DNA from: Propionibacteriaceae bacterium ZF39
GTDB lineage: Bacteria > Actinomycetota > Actinomycetes > Propionibacteriales > Propionibacteriaceae
Length of the DNA stretch: 64,000 nt
NCBI GenBank assembly: GCA_039565995.1
Contig: CP154795.1
Span: 3,658,001-3,722,000 of the forward strand
Direction: 5' to 3'
Every line of letters starts with the position of its first letter. Within the stretch, counting starts at the first letter, position 1. Position numbers and translations under genes: made by a program. The notes beneath the pieces are model-generated. The model was not told the DNA's origin and did no database searches. It was given only the letters and a program-made list of their open reading frames with translations. Of this stretch, positions 43,780 to 52,859 are shown piece by piece.

Positions 43780-44616
43780 TCACGAGCGGTCGAGGAACTC
43801 CAGGACCATCCGGTTGAACGTGTCGGCGTGCTCGATCTGGAGCCAGTGCCCACAGCGATTGATCAGCACCAGCGCCGCATCCGGGATCAGCTGGACCAGG
43901 CGCAGGCTGTTCTCGAAATGCACGACCCGATCATCGCGGCCGTGGAACAACAGAGTCGGTGCCTGGATCGTCGCGACCTTCGCGTGATCGAGCTCGACGA
44001 TCGCGCGCTTGCCGATGCCGTCGATGAAGTTCTGGTTGTGCTCCGGATGCGCCGCGACCATGGCGGCCCGGCCCTGGATCAACTCATCGGTCGCGAACGA
44101 CCCGTCGAACGTCATCACATCCACCAACTCACGCATCGTGTCGAAGGTCGGCCGGCGATAACCCTTCTGCAGGATCTTCAACCCCTCGGTCAACCCACCT
44201 GGGCCGAACAGCGCCGGCGCCCCGTTGGAGGAGCCCATCGTGATCAGCTTCGTCACCCGGTCGGGATGTTCATAGCCGAACCGGATCGTGGTGCCGCCGC
44301 CCATGGAGTTGCCGATCAGAGCGGCCTTCTCCAGGCCGAGGGCATCCATCAGGTCAGCGACCGCAGTCGGGTGGTCGCGGTCGGCCCAGGTGACGGGATC
44401 GGATTCGCCCCAGCCCGGCATGTCGGCCGCGATCACGCGATAGCGCTCCGCCAGGGCCGGGATGTTGTGCTGGAAGTTGGACCAGCCCGTGGCCCCCGGG
44501 CCCGACCCGTGGAGCAGGATCACCGCCGGCGCATCGGCCGGTCCGGCTTGGTTGGTGTGGATGTTCCAGCTCCGGGTCGGCACCATCCGGCTGGTCGAGT
44601 CATAGGTCAGTTCCAT
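43780..44616 (-). CDS. mhpC: Meta-cleavage product hydrolase (MhpC-like)
   Basis: This 278-residue alpha/beta hydrolase should cleave 2-hydroxy-6-oxonona-2,4-dienedioate to 2-hydroxypenta-2,4-dienoate and succinate. LLHGSGPGATGWSNF is the oxyanion region, GNSMGGGTTIRFG carries the nucleophilic Ser, HGRDDRVV the Asp, and CGHWLQIEHA the His. The start is one base after the stop of mhpB, and the order A-B-C on one strand is that of a phenylpropionate operon. Confidence 0.92.
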   Translation of the reverse strand: MELTYDSTSRMVPTRSWNIHTNQAGPADAPAVILLHGSGPGATGWSNFQHNIPALAERYRVIAADMPGWGESDPVTWADRDHPTAVADLMDALGLEKAALIGNSMGGGTTIRFGYEHPDRVTKLITMGSSNGAPALFGPGGLTEGLKILQKGYRRPTFDTMRELVDVMTFDGSFATDELIQGRAAMVAAHPEHNQNFIDGIGKRAIVELDHAKVATIQAPTLLFHGRDDRVVHFENSLRLVQLIPDAALVLINRCGHWLQIEHADTFNRMVLEFLDRS

Positions 44617-44617
44617 G

Positions 44618-45559
44618 TCAGTCCTCCGTTGTCGCTGTCATGACGCCGAAACCGGCGATGTATTCGGGGATGGGGCGATAGAAGCGCTCCCCGATCGCGT
44701 ACGCCCCAGCGGCCGCGAGCGCGCTGAACGCCGCCACCCACGCGCGCACCTCGTGCGAGGAGTGGCCGGCCTGCTCGGCCATCTCATCGGCGACATAGGC
44801 ATCGAAGCGACCGACGTCCCCGCTCGCACAGTCTCCCATGAACGCCTGATCCCACTCAGGATTGAGATCCCGGATCGTCGCGGTCCCGGCCGCGAAGGCG
44901 TGGGCCGTGTCGATGACCCGCTGCTGGCGGGCGGCGCGTACCTCCGCGGGAGGGTTCTTCCCCGCCAACAGCAACTCCCGCGCCCGCTCGTCCGCGGTCG
45001 CCCACTGCGGCACCGGCGGATCGTGCGACAGGCCGCCCGAGGCCACCAGCAGGATCCGCTCCGGCCGCGCCGCCGCCCAACGCCCGATCGCCTCCCCGAG
45101 CAGGCGCATCCGCCGCATGGGCGCGAACGGCGGGGCCACCCCATTGACGAAAACCGGAATGATCGGCACGGCATCCACCCCGCCGAACAGCGTCTCCAAC
45201 GGCTGCACCGCACCATGGTCGAGGGCCATCAGATGCGACACCGCAACATCGATATCGGACTCCAGCACGCGCGCCGCCAGATCCTGCGCCAGATCCGTCC
45301 GCACCGGCAGAGCACCCTCGGCACTGCCATAGTCCCCCACCCCGAACGCCGAGGTCCCGATGCAACTCGGCGGCATGACCTCATAGAAGAACCCGTTGTA
45401 GTGATCCGGCGCAAACGTGATCACCAACTCGGGATCGATCTCGGTCACGAACGCCCGCGCCCGATCGAACACCCCGATCAGCTCCTGCGTGACCTCGGGC
45501 GCCGGCTGCACATAATCGAGAAGCGGACTGTGGGACATCGCCACCAGCGCGAGGCTCAT
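44618..45559 (-). CDS. mhpB: 2,3-dihydroxyphenylpropionate 1,2-dioxygenase (class III extradiol, MhpB-like)
   Basis: The 313-residue LigB-superfamily enzyme opens the catechol ring of 2,3-dihydroxyphenylpropionate at the meta position with Fe(II). Metal and acid-base residues fall in AMSHSPLLD, FAPDHYNGFFYE, LDHGAVQPL and ASGGLSHDPPVP. Length matches MhpB. Its ATG overlaps the mhpA stop (ATGA), and mhpC follows 1 bp after its own stop, so expression is tightly coupled. Confidence 0.93.
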   Translation of the reverse strand: MSLALVAMSHSPLLDYVQPAPEVTQELIGVFDRARAFVTEIDPELVITFAPDHYNGFFYEVMPPSCIGTSAFGVGDYGSAEGALPVRTDLAQDLAARVLESDIDVAVSHLMALDHGAVQPLETLFGGVDAVPIIPVFVNGVAPPFAPMRRMRLLGEAIGRWAAARPERILLVASGGLSHDPPVPQWATADERARELLLAGKNPPAEVRAARQQRVIDTAHAFAAGTATIRDLNPEWDQAFMGDCASGDVGRFDAYVADEMAEQAGHSSHEVRAWVAAFSALAAAGAYAIGERFYRPIPEYIAGFGVMTATTED

Positions 45560-47241
45560 CGCACACTTTCCACGGTTGCCGAGGCGGCTCGCAGCAAGGA
45601 ATCCAGCGCCCGCGGTGCATCCTGGGCCAAGCACGCAGCCGCCACGAAGCGATCGGGTCGCAGGAACACGACGCCCATTCCGCGGGTGTCGAACCACCCT
45701 TTGAGGCTGCCGTCGAGATCCCCGACGACCAGGGAGCCGGAGCCGGCGTACTCCTTCTCCGCCCACCCCCGCTGCGACTCGCTCGTGAAGGCCACGAGCC
45801 GGGCACCCAACCGCTCCAGCTTGGCGCGATCGCTCGGCGAGAGCAGTCGGGCCGGGTCGTTGCCCCATGCGGCGACGGTCCACCAGGGGCCGATGACGTC
45901 GTCGAGGCGTACGCCCGTCGCCTCTGCCGTCGCGACCCGGGGCTGAATGAACTGCAGGCCGACGGGCGAGCGCTTGTCGACGGCGTTGCGGACGGCGACG
46001 AAACGACTGGTACGCCGAGCCGCCGCTTCCCCCGGCTGCAACGAATCCGGCTCGACGACGACGCCGCGGCCATAGCGGGGCATGGGCTTGAAGCGCATGT
46101 CGGTGAAGTACTCCTTGACCTGTGGCGACAGGTTCAGCACGCGGGAGGCGGTGTCGCGCAGGAACGCGACGCGCTTGTCGGTGGGCTTGATGATCGAACC
46201 GAAGGTCATGGAGAGGTCGATCATCGCCTTGGCGTGGTCGCGGCGCTCGACGTCATAGGTGTCGAGGAGGTGATCTGAGGCCTTCCCGGCGAGCACGGAG
46301 GCGAGCTTCCAGCCCAGGTTGGTGGCATCGCGCATGCCGGAGTTCCAGCCCTGCCCCATCCAGACGGGCATGAGATGGGCAGCGTCGCCGGCGATCAGCA
46401 CCCGGCCCTTGCGGAAGCCGGTCGCGATGCGACCGTGGTGGGTGAAGACGCGGCGGCGGATGACGTCCAGGCGGGACGAGTCGGGGACGTGGTCGCGCAG
46501 CAGGTCGGCGACAAAGCCGTCGTCCTCGACCTTCTCGCTCGGCTCGTGGTCGAACAGCATGAACTCCCAGCGGCGGACGCCGTGCGGAAGGCCGATGGAG
46601 ACATAGGGCCGGGCCGGGTCGGCGCCGAGATAGACATTGGGTACGCCCAGCGGGTCGTTGCGGACGTCGATCACCACCCAGCGCGTCGAGGGCGACTTGC
46701 CCTCGAAGTCGACGCCCATCCAGCCCCGGGTGAAGGAGCGTCCACCTTCGCAGCCGACAAGGTACGCCGCCTCGATCCGGGTGGTATCGCCCTCGTTCGG
46801 GCCGGTCCGCACGGTCGCCACCACCTTGTCGCCGTCGTCCTCGATGCCGGCGAGCTCGTGCTCGAACAGGACGGTGACGTTGTCATAGCGGGCGAGCCCG
46901 TCGTGCATGACCTTGTCTACGAGCGGCTGGATGAAGCCGTGCTTGCGGGGCCAGCCGAACGGCTCACCCTTGGGGTCGTTGGTGAGGATGACCTCGCCGT
47001 GGCCGTTGACCAGGCGCATGATGTGGTGCGGGACGGTGTAGGGCGTGACCTCGTCGATCAGGCCCATGGTCTGGAGGCTGCGGAACGATTCGTCGTCCAT
47101 GCCGACACCGCGTGGATAGTCGATGAGCTCGCTGCGGCTTTCGATGAGGACGACCTTGCGGCCGTACTGGCCGAGGAGATTGGCCAGCGCCAGCCCGACG
47201 GGGCCCGCGCCGGCGATCAGGACTTCGGTGGTCAGCGACAT
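45556..47241 (-). CDS. mhpA: 3-(3-hydroxyphenyl)propionate 2-hydroxylase (MhpA-like flavoprotein)
   Basis: This FAD monooxygenase of 561 residues hydroxylates 3-(3-hydroxyphenyl)propionate using NADH and O2. The FAD motif is VLIAGAGPVGLALANLLGQ, the second dinucleotide segment is YLVGCEGGRSFTR, and the third is RVLIAGDAAHLMPVWMGQG. The thioredoxin-like C-terminal domain is typical of this hydroxylase group. AAGGAG precedes the ATG. It heads the mhpABC transcript, and a palindrome matching the IclR operator lies 84 bp upstream of its start. Confidence 0.92.
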   Translation of the reverse strand: MSLTTEVLIAGAGPVGLALANLLGQYGRKVVLIESRSELIDYPRGVGMDDESFRSLQTMGLIDEVTPYTVPHHIMRLVNGHGEVILTNDPKGEPFGWPRKHGFIQPLVDKVMHDGLARYDNVTVLFEHELAGIEDDGDKVVATVRTGPNEGDTTRIEAAYLVGCEGGRSFTRGWMGVDFEGKSPSTRWVVIDVRNDPLGVPNVYLGADPARPYVSIGLPHGVRRWEFMLFDHEPSEKVEDDGFVADLLRDHVPDSSRLDVIRRRVFTHHGRIATGFRKGRVLIAGDAAHLMPVWMGQGWNSGMRDATNLGWKLASVLAGKASDHLLDTYDVERRDHAKAMIDLSMTFGSIIKPTDKRVAFLRDTASRVLNLSPQVKEYFTDMRFKPMPRYGRGVVVEPDSLQPGEAAARRTSRFVAVRNAVDKRSPVGLQFIQPRVATAEATGVRLDDVIGPWWTVAAWGNDPARLLSPSDRAKLERLGARLVAFTSESQRGWAEKEYAGSGSLVVGDLDGSLKGWFDTRGMGVVFLRPDRFVAAACLAQDAPRALDSLLRAASATVESVR

Positions 47242-47324
47242 TGCTGCTCCTTGCGTGGAGGGGCGTTTCAGAAGCGTGGGATTGCTTCGAGAGTAGGAAC
47301 GGCGAAACCTGCGCGCCGATAGCT

Positions 47325-47343
47325 CGTGCCACAAAGTGGCACG
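47325..47343. promoter_or_regulatory. IclR-type operator upstream of mhpA
   Basis: CGTGCCAC-AAA-GTGGCACG is a perfect palindrome with 8-bp arms, located between the end of the iclR gene and mhpA. It shares the half-site TGCCAC with the site at 48129-48143, so the adjacent IclR protein is the probable ligand. Confidence 0.75.
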
Positions 47344-47346
47344 TCG

Positions 47347-48111
47347 TCACGCGCCGAGCGACCGCCGATACGCGGCGCTGGCGCGGGCGCAGACCTCCAG
47401 CACGACGGGGTCGAAGCGGCCGGCGCGGATTTCCAGCCGCGGGCCGGTCACGGACAGTGCCGCCACGGGCTCCCCGCCGGGCGCCATGACCACCGACGCG
47501 ACGCTGCCCACTTCCTCGAGATATTCGCCGTCGTCCCGCGCGACCCGCGTACGCCGGATCCTCAGCACATGACGCCGCAGCTCATCGGGGTCGGTGATCG
47601 TGCGGGTGGTCCAGCGCTCGAGCTCGCGGGCGCAGGCGCGCTCCAGAGCATCGGAGTCGAACGCCAGCAGCGCCTTGCCCAGACTCGTGCAGTGCGCCGG
47701 GGCGCGTCCGCCGATGCGGGACGGGCTCGGAGCGCGATGGATCCCGTGGAGCTTGTTCAGGAACACCACCTCACCGTCGAGTGCCGCGAGCTGCACGGTC
47801 ATGCGGGTCCGCTCGAAAAGCGACGCCAGAAATGGGGTGACCACGCGTTGGACACGGTCGATGACGTCGCTGGCGGGGATGGCCAGCGTGTCGATCATCA
47901 GCAGCCCCGGCCGATAGTGACCATCGACACTCGAGAGGGCGCCGGTCGCTTCGAGTGTGCACAACAGGCGATAAGTCGTGGACTTCGGCAGCCCCGCCCG
48001 CCTGGCCAGCTCCGAGATGCCGAGACCGCGGTCATAGTCCTTTTCGACGAGCTGCATCAATTCGATGGCTTTCTCCACTGACGCAACTCTTTTGGGCCCT
48101 TGCCGCTCCAT
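47347..48111 (-). CDS. IclR-family regulator of the phenylpropionate genes (MhpR-like)
   Basis: The 254-residue protein has an N-terminal winged HTH (VASVEKAIELMQLV, LGISELARRAGLPKSTTYRLL) and a C-terminal IclR effector domain with IGGRAPAHCTSLGKALLAF. AAGGA sits 7 bases before the ATG of MERQGPKRV; an earlier ATG in frame overlaps the operator, so I prefer the later one. It lies between the mhpABC genes and the divergent importer, with matching palindromes in front of both, which supports control of uptake and breakdown together. Confidence 0.88.
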   Translation of the reverse strand: MERQGPKRVASVEKAIELMQLVEKDYDRGLGISELARRAGLPKSTTYRLLCTLEATGALSSVDGHYRPGLLMIDTLAIPASDVIDRVQRVVTPFLASLFERTRMTVQLAALDGEVVFLNKLHGIHRAPSPSRIGGRAPAHCTSLGKALLAFDSDALERACARELERWTTRTITDPDELRRHVLRIRRTRVARDDGEYLEEVGSVASVVMAPGGEPVAALSVTGPRLEIRAGRFDPVVLEVCARASAAYRRSLGA

Positions 48112-48128
48112 TGCCCCGTCCTTGACCA

Positions 48129-48143
48129 TGCCACATTGTGGCA
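48129..48143. promoter_or_regulatory. IclR-type operator in the iclR/MFS divergent region
   Basis: TGCCACA-T-TGTGGCA is a perfect 15-bp palindrome, 17 bp upstream of the iclR start and 82 bp before the MFS start. It would allow autoregulation and control of the importer. Confidence 0.75.
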
Positions 48144-48225
48144 CGGGTCGTTCATCGCAAGCGAGGTCAGCGCGCACATTCGAAGCGTCAACCCGAGCAC
48201 CGTTCACTCAACGACGAGGACCCCG

Positions 48226-49581
48226 ATGACATCCAACGTTTCTCACTCTGCGCCACCGATTGCGCCGACGTCCCCCGCCGAACGGCGGCGGGCGGTCGTC
48301 TCCAGCTTCCTCGGCCAGACGGTCGAGTACTACGACTTCCTGCTCTATGGCGCGGCCGCCGGCCTGGTCTTCCCGAAGCTCTTCTTCTCGGGTCTCGACC
48401 CGGCCCTCGCGCTCCTGCTGTCCTATCTCACGCTGTTCACCGGCTATGTGTCGCGACCGCTGGGCGGCCTGCTGTTCGGCCACTTCGGTGATCGCTACGG
48501 CCGCAAGAAGATGCTCTTCATCACGCTGATGATGATGGGCATCGTGTCGATCTGTGTCGGGCTCATGCCGACCGCCGCGACGATCGGCATCTTCGCGCCC
48601 ATCCTCCTCACGGTCCTGCGGCTCGTGCAGGGTTTCGCGGTCGGTGGCGAGTGGGCCGGTGCGATGCTCATGTCGATGGAGCATTCCCAGGAGGAGAAGC
48701 GCGGCCTGGGGGCGAGCCTGGCGGTGGCGGGTGCACCGTTCGGCGCAGTGATGGCGACGCTGGTGCTCGGCCTGTTCGCCGCGCTGCCCGATGAGCAGTT
48801 CCTCTCCTGGGGCTGGCGTATCCCGTTCCTGCTGTCGGTGGTCGTCGTGATGCTGGGTCTGTTCCTGCGGGCCCGGGTGAGTGAATCACCCGACTTCGAG
48901 GCGGCCCGCGCCCGCGGCGAGGTCCACATCGGGCTGCCGGTCGCGATCCTCTTCACGAAGTATCCGCGCGAGGTCGTCCTCGGCGCGATCGCCGGTGCCG
49001 CACCACTGTTCGTGCAGGGCCTGCTGGCCGTGTTCATGGTCCCCTATGTCGTGGGCACCGGCGCCATGAGCCGCCCGTCCGCGCTGATGTGGCTGACCCT
49101 CTCCAACTTCGTCCACGTCTTCACGATTCCGTTCTTCGCCTGGCTGTCGGACCGCTTCGGGCGCAAGCCGGTCATGGTCGCCGGCGCGGTTTTCTCGGCC
49201 GTGATGATCTGGCCGATGTTCGCGATGTTCAACTCCGGCAACACGACGCTGATCGGGCTGGCTTTCCTCGTCGGCAATCCGCTGATCCAGGCCTCGATGT
49301 TCGGACCCATCGGCGCGTTCCTCAGCGAACTGTTCGACACCGGCTCCCGCTACTCGGGCGTGTCGGCGACCTATCAGCTGGGGTCGCTCATCGGCGCCGG
49401 ACTGGCCCCGATCGTCGCCACCAGGCTGGCGTCCCCGGAGACCGGCACGAATGCGCTCGCCTGGGTGATCGTGGGGGCGTACGTCCTCTCCGGGCTCGCC
49501 GTCCTCCTCTCCCGCAGCCATCGGGCCCGTCAGCAGTCACATGCAGAGCGGTTCACCGAAGCGCATCGCTTCGAGGGCTGA
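48226..49581 (+). CDS. MFS metabolite:H+ symporter (MHS family), likely aromatic acid importer
   Basis: The protein of 451 residues has twelve membrane helices and MHS-family marks: VVSSFLGQTVEYYDFLLYG in helix 1, GGLLFGHFGDRYGRKKML in loop 2-3, LRLVQGFAVGGEWAGAMLM in helix 4, and a second LSDRFGRKPVM in loop 8-9. This subfamily imports organic acids with protons. Adjacency to the regulator and mhpABC suggests a phenylpropionate substrate. I start it at MTSNVSHSAP. Confidence 0.88.
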   Translation: MTSNVSHSAPPIAPTSPAERRRAVVSSFLGQTVEYYDFLLYGAAAGLVFPKLFFSGLDPALALLLSYLTLFTGYVSRPLGGLLFGHFGDRYGRKKMLFITLMMMGIVSICVGLMPTAATIGIFAPILLTVLRLVQGFAVGGEWAGAMLMSMEHSQEEKRGLGASLAVAGAPFGAVMATLVLGLFAALPDEQFLSWGWRIPFLLSVVVVMLGLFLRARVSESPDFEAARARGEVHIGLPVAILFTKYPREVVLGAIAGAAPLFVQGLLAVFMVPYVVGTGAMSRPSALMWLTLSNFVHVFTIPFFAWLSDRFGRKPVMVAGAVFSAVMIWPMFAMFNSGNTTLIGLAFLVGNPLIQASMFGPIGAFLSELFDTGSRYSGVSATYQLGSLIGAGLAPIVATRLASPETGTNALAWVIVGAYVLSGLAVLLSRSHRARQQSHAERFTEAHRFEG

Positions 49582-49609
49582 GTCCCGGCTTCGCGTACGC
49601 CGCAGCGGC

Positions 49610-49957
49610 TCAGGCTTCCGACTCCGCGGGCTTGGGCCGCTTCGACTTGGGCAGCTTGGCGACCACCAGGTCATAGGACACGTCGATGGCCTCGAGAATC
49701 TCGTCGTCGGGGATGCCGCCGAGGGTGATGGTGTTCCAGCCGTGGCGGCCGATGTAGGGCATGACCGAGACCTGCTCCGGGTAGCGCGCGAGCCACTCGT
49801 CGGCCTCCTCGCGGGAAGCACCACACTTCAGCCCGATCGTGGTGCCAGCACCGAGGAACGCGAAGATCTTGTCGCCGACCTTGGCAACGTGGTCGCCCTC
49901 CCAGGGCTCGTCGGCCACGGCGCCGGGCTTGGCGAGGGCATACGCATCGAAATCCAT
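49610..49957 (-). CDS. MmcQ/YjbR-family protein
   Basis: The 115-residue protein contains the YjbR fold: KPGAVADEPWEGDHVAKVGDKIFAFLG, LKCGASREEADEWL and the aromatic HGWNTITLGGIPDDEI. The family has a double-wing-like DNA-binding-related fold and unknown function. A C-terminal basic patch (AKLPKSKRPKPAESEA) is present. The start at MDFDAYALAKPG is 9 bp from a pair of direct repeats that may be regulatory. Confidence 0.85.
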   Translation of the reverse strand: MDFDAYALAKPGAVADEPWEGDHVAKVGDKIFAFLGAGTTIGLKCGASREEADEWLARYPEQVSVMPYIGRHGWNTITLGGIPDDEILEAIDVSYDLVVAKLPKSKRPKPAESEA

Positions 49958-49966
49958 GCGCTCATC

Positions 49967-49997
49967 CTGACAAACGGGTTGAACTGACAAACGGGTT
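49967..49997. repeat. Two 14-bp direct repeats upstream of the YjbR gene
   Basis: CTGACAAACGGGTT occurs twice with 3 bases between. They lie between the YjbR start and the terminator of the ribosomal operon and could be a tandem operator or promoter duplication. Confidence 0.7.
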
Positions 49998-50013
49998 CAT
50001 CCCCACAAAGGCA

Positions 50014-50046
50014 AACCGGCCGGCCCCACGCGGGGACCGGCCGGTT
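50014..50046 (-). terminator. Rho-independent terminator of the rpsF-ssb-rpsR-rplI operon
   Basis: On the minus strand AACCGGCCGG and CCGGCCGGTT form a perfect 10-bp stem with inner CCCC/GGGG pairs, followed by the T-rich run TTTGCCTTTG. It lies 21 bp after the rplI stop. Confidence 0.88.
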
Positions 50047-50067
50047 CGGCGTACCTGAATCAGCGCG

Positions 50068-50520
50068 TCACTTGGCAGCAGCGACAACGTTGAGGGGCAG
50101 GTGAGCGGTGACAGCCTCATGGAGCTTGACGCCCACGGTGTGGGTGCCGAGCGCCTTGATGGGCTTGGCGACGCTGACCGAGCGACGGTCGACGGACGGG
50201 CCGCCGGCCTTCTTGATCGCCTGGGCGATGTCGGCCGAGGTCACGGCGCCGAACAGCTTGCCCTTGTCGGACGCGTTGACGGCAACAGAGATCTCGAGGC
50301 CCTCGATCTGCGTGCGCAGTTCCTGGGCGTGATCGAGGTTGCGGACCTCGCGGGCGTCACGGGCACGCTTGATGCCGTCGATCTGCTTCTCCGCGCCACG
50401 GGTCCACCGGATGGCGAAACCACGGGGCAGGAGGTAGTTGCGGCCATAGCCGTCCTTGACCTCGACAATGTCGCCGGCGATGCCGAGGTTGTCCACGGCG
50501 GCGGTGAGAATGAGCTTCAT
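50068..50520 (-). CDS. rplI: 50S ribosomal protein L9
   Basis: The 150-residue protein binds 23S rRNA at the base of the L1 stalk. [34 protein letters not shown] is the conserved N-terminal domain order, joined by a long helix to the C-terminal domain ([34 protein letters not shown]). It follows rpsR by 14 bp and ends the operon before a clear terminator. Confidence 0.97.
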   Translation of the reverse strand: MKLILTAAVDNLGIAGDIVEVKDGYGRNYLLPRGFAIRWTRGAEKQIDGIKRARDAREVRNLDHAQELRTQIEGLEISVAVNASDKGKLFGAVTSADIAQAIKKAGGPSVDRRSVSVAKPIKALGTHTVGVKLHEAVTAHLPLNVVAAAK

Positions 50521-50534
50521 GCCGGTGTCCTTTC

Positions 50535-50774
50535 TCAGCGAGCCGTCGAGGCGTAGGGCAGCAGCGCGACTTCGCGCGCATTCTTGATGGCGATGGCGAC
50601 GCGACGCTGATCCTGGACGGACAGGCCGGTCACACGGCGAGCGCGGATCTTGCCCCGCTCGGAGATGAATCGACGGAGAGTGTTGATGTCCTTGTAGTCG
50701 ACCTTGTCGATCTTGGTCGACTTGACCGGGACGGCCTTCTTGGGCTTCATCGGCTTGCGCGATGGTGCGGCCAT
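50535..50774 (-). CDS. rpsR: 30S ribosomal protein S18
   Basis: The 79-residue protein pairs with S6 on the small subunit platform. [18 protein letters not shown] and [29 protein letters not shown] are conserved. There is no Cys cluster, so this is the zinc-independent form. It lies between ssb and rplI. Confidence 0.96.
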   Translation of the reverse strand: MAAPSRKPMKPKKAVPVKSTKIDKVDYKDINTLRRFISERGKIRARRVTGLSVQDQRRVAIAIKNAREVALLPYASTAR

Positions 50775-50844
50775 TGTGGTGCTCCTGTTTCTTTAGAGCC
50801 CGGCAGTCGTGCCGGAATGTGCCTGGAAAATGTGTTGGGCGTGA

Positions 50845-51399
50845 TCAGAACGGCGGATCGTCGTTCTGACCCTGGGCCCAGGGATCCTGCCCCTGCGAGC
50901 GGTTGCCACCGCCGCCACCCTGGCTCTGCCAGGGATCCTGCGCGGGCGGCTGGCCCTGACGGCCTCCGCCGCCACCGCCATAACCCCCACCGGACTGCTG
51001 GCCGCCATAACCGCCGCCACCCTGCCCGCCGCCGCCACCGGTCTTGGTGACCTTGGCAGAGGCATAACGGAGCGACGGACCCACCTCGTCCACATCGATC
51101 TCGAAGACCGTGCGGCGCTCACCTTCGCGCGTCTCATATGACCGCGATTTGAGCCGGCCCTGGACGATGACACGCGTGCCCTTCTGCAGCGATTCGGCGA
51201 CGTTTTCGGCCGCCTGGCGCCACACCGAGCAGTTGATGAACATCGCTTCGCCGTCTTTCCATTCATTGGTCTGACGGTCGAAGTTGCGCGGCGTGGACGC
51301 CACGGTGAAGTTCGCCACCGCTGCACCCGACGGGGTGAAGCGCAGCTCGGGATCGCCGGTCAGATTGCCGACGAGGGTGATGATGGTTTCGCCTGCCAT
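50845..51399 (-). CDS. ssb: Single-stranded DNA-binding protein
   Basis: The 184-residue protein has an OB fold ([46 protein letters not shown]) and a Gly/Gln-rich linker of about 70 residues. The C-terminus ends in NDDPPF, the acidic tip that recruits replication and repair partners. It lies in the usual place between rpsF and rpsR. Confidence 0.97.
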   Translation of the reverse strand: MAGETIITLVGNLTGDPELRFTPSGAAVANFTVASTPRNFDRQTNEWKDGEAMFINCSVWRQAAENVAESLQKGTRVIVQGRLKSRSYETREGERRTVFEIDVDEVGPSLRYASAKVTKTGGGGGQGGGGYGGQQSGGGYGGGGGGRQGQPPAQDPWQSQGGGGGNRSQGQDPWAQGQNDDPPF

Positions 51400-51492
51400 G
51401 AAGAGCTCCTCGAGTGGGGATGTCGGAGTCCAGCCTGCCAGCCGGGTCCGACAGTTTTGGCGTCGGGCGTTGGATCAGTGATGTGCGTGAGC

Positions 51493-51783
51493 TCAGTGGA
51501 GCTCGGGACGCAGCACCTTGGTTCGCATGATCGACTCGTTGATGCCGAACTGGCGATCCAGTTCCTTCACATCCTCGGGCCGGGCGGTCACGTTGATGAC
51601 GGTGTAGATGCCCTCGGGCTTCTTGTTGATCTCATAGGCGAGACGACGCTTGCCCCAGAAATCGAGCTCGTCGATGGTTCCACCGTTGTCGGTGATGACC
51701 TTCAGGTAGCGCTCCAACATGGGAGTCACCTGGCGCTCATCCATCTCGGGCGAGACGATGACCATGATTTCGTACTTGCGCAT
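51493..51783 (-). CDS. rpsF: 30S ribosomal protein S6
   Basis: The 96-residue protein starts [17 protein letters not shown] and contains [23 protein letters not shown], the conserved S6 core. GAGGAGG precedes the ATG. It heads the rpsF-ssb-rpsR-rplI operon. Confidence 0.97.
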   Translation of the reverse strand: MRKYEIMVIVSPEMDERQVTPMLERYLKVITDNGGTIDELDFWGKRRLAYEINKKPEGIYTVINVTARPEDVKELDRQFGINESIMRTKVLRPELH

Positions 51784-51957
51784 ACGCGTACTCCACCTCC
51801 TCTGGTCTCGGCGGCCATGGGGATGTCCCATGGCAGGAGGGCGTGTGCACGGCGTGCCCTGCGGAGGGTACGCCGGGTCCTCACGGACCAAGGAAGCACT
51901 CTATCCGCCGGGGGTACGCCCAGCCAAACTGCGTATACGGCTGCGCGCTCGGGTGGC

Positions 51958-52725
51958 TCATCGAAGGGCGCGCTCCAGAGCTGCGGCTACCTGCACATTG
52001 GCACGCGGAGTCAGGCTGCCAGCCTCAAACGCCGCTGAACCCGAGGTAATGGGAGTGACATCCAGCCAGGTCGCCCCCGATTCGGAGGCAGCTTCCTTGA
52101 GTTGTTCGGCGTGCCGCTCCAGCCACGCGGGCGTCGTAGCTCGATCAGTGGTGGGCGACATCACCACGATGGTTGCGGTGGGCAGGGCCGCGTGCAGTTC
52201 CTCCAGGGTTGCCGCCGCGCTCTCTGCTAGTCCTTGGTCCCCGTCCGCCTCTCCGGCAGCGAGGACGACCAGACTCGGGGCGGACGCCGCGATCTTGGTG
52301 ACCGAGCCCCGGATCGAGGTGCACGGTGCCACATCGCACCAGCGCGGAGCCGTCCGATAGCCCATGCCGCCTTGGGCCATGTTGTGGACGCGCATGCCGA
52401 ACTCGGCGGCCACCGAATCTGGCCAGGAGGCCTCTGCGGCATAGCCGTCCCCGATCACGACCATCGTTCCCCCGCTCATGGGCGTCGCGGGCGCTCCCGG
52501 CGTAGCAGTCCGGCTTGGCGTGACGGTCGCAGTGGGTGCCGATCGGGCGGCATTCGGAGGTGGAGTCTGCTGCTCCGTGGTCGCGACTGGCGGCGTCCCC
52601 ATCGGGATCGCAGCGACCGCCTCGGCCGGCGGGGTCCTCACTCGCCACAGGGCCAGCCCTGCGAGCACAACGGCGACTACTGCCAGCGCCGATAGCGCCG
52701 CCAACACGCTCCAAGGCCTGCGCAT
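51958..52725 (-). CDS. Secreted SGNH-hydrolase-like protein lacking catalytic residues
   Basis: The 255-residue protein has an N-terminal membrane anchor (SVLAALSALAVVAVVLAGLAL) and a Pro/Thr-rich linker to about residue 85. An SGNH-fold domain follows: VVIGDGYAA at block I, NMAQGGMGY at block II, VLAAGEADG at block III. Block I has Gly where the catalytic Ser belongs (GDS becomes GDG), block III has Ala in place of the Asn, and no DxxH is visible near the end. It is probably an inactive binding protein or a product of relaxed selection. AGGAG precedes the ATG. Confidence 0.72.
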   Translation of the reverse strand: MRRPWSVLAALSALAVVAVVLAGLALWRVRTPPAEAVAAIPMGTPPVATTEQQTPPPNAARSAPTATVTPSRTATPGAPATPMSGGTMVVIGDGYAAEASWPDSVAAEFGMRVHNMAQGGMGYRTAPRWCDVAPCTSIRGSVTKIAASAPSLVVLAAGEADGDQGLAESAAATLEELHAALPTATIVVMSPTTDRATTPAWLERHAEQLKEAASESGATWLDVTPITSGSAAFEAGSLTPRANVQVAAALERALR

Positions 52726-52859
52726 CGTCGTCTCCTACGGGAATGGGGGCCGATGCGCTGGACCCTATAAACCCATTTGCCACACCTGCAACAGTCAACC
52801 TCGACTGTTGCTTCATGGTTCAGGCCGTGACGACCCGTGCGCGACCTAGCCTGAAAGTG

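Noticed and set aside
50817-51050. Plus-strand frame opposite the ssb linker
   Set aside because: It mirrors the Gly-rich repeat of SSB and contains only Arg/Pro/His low-complexity sequence.
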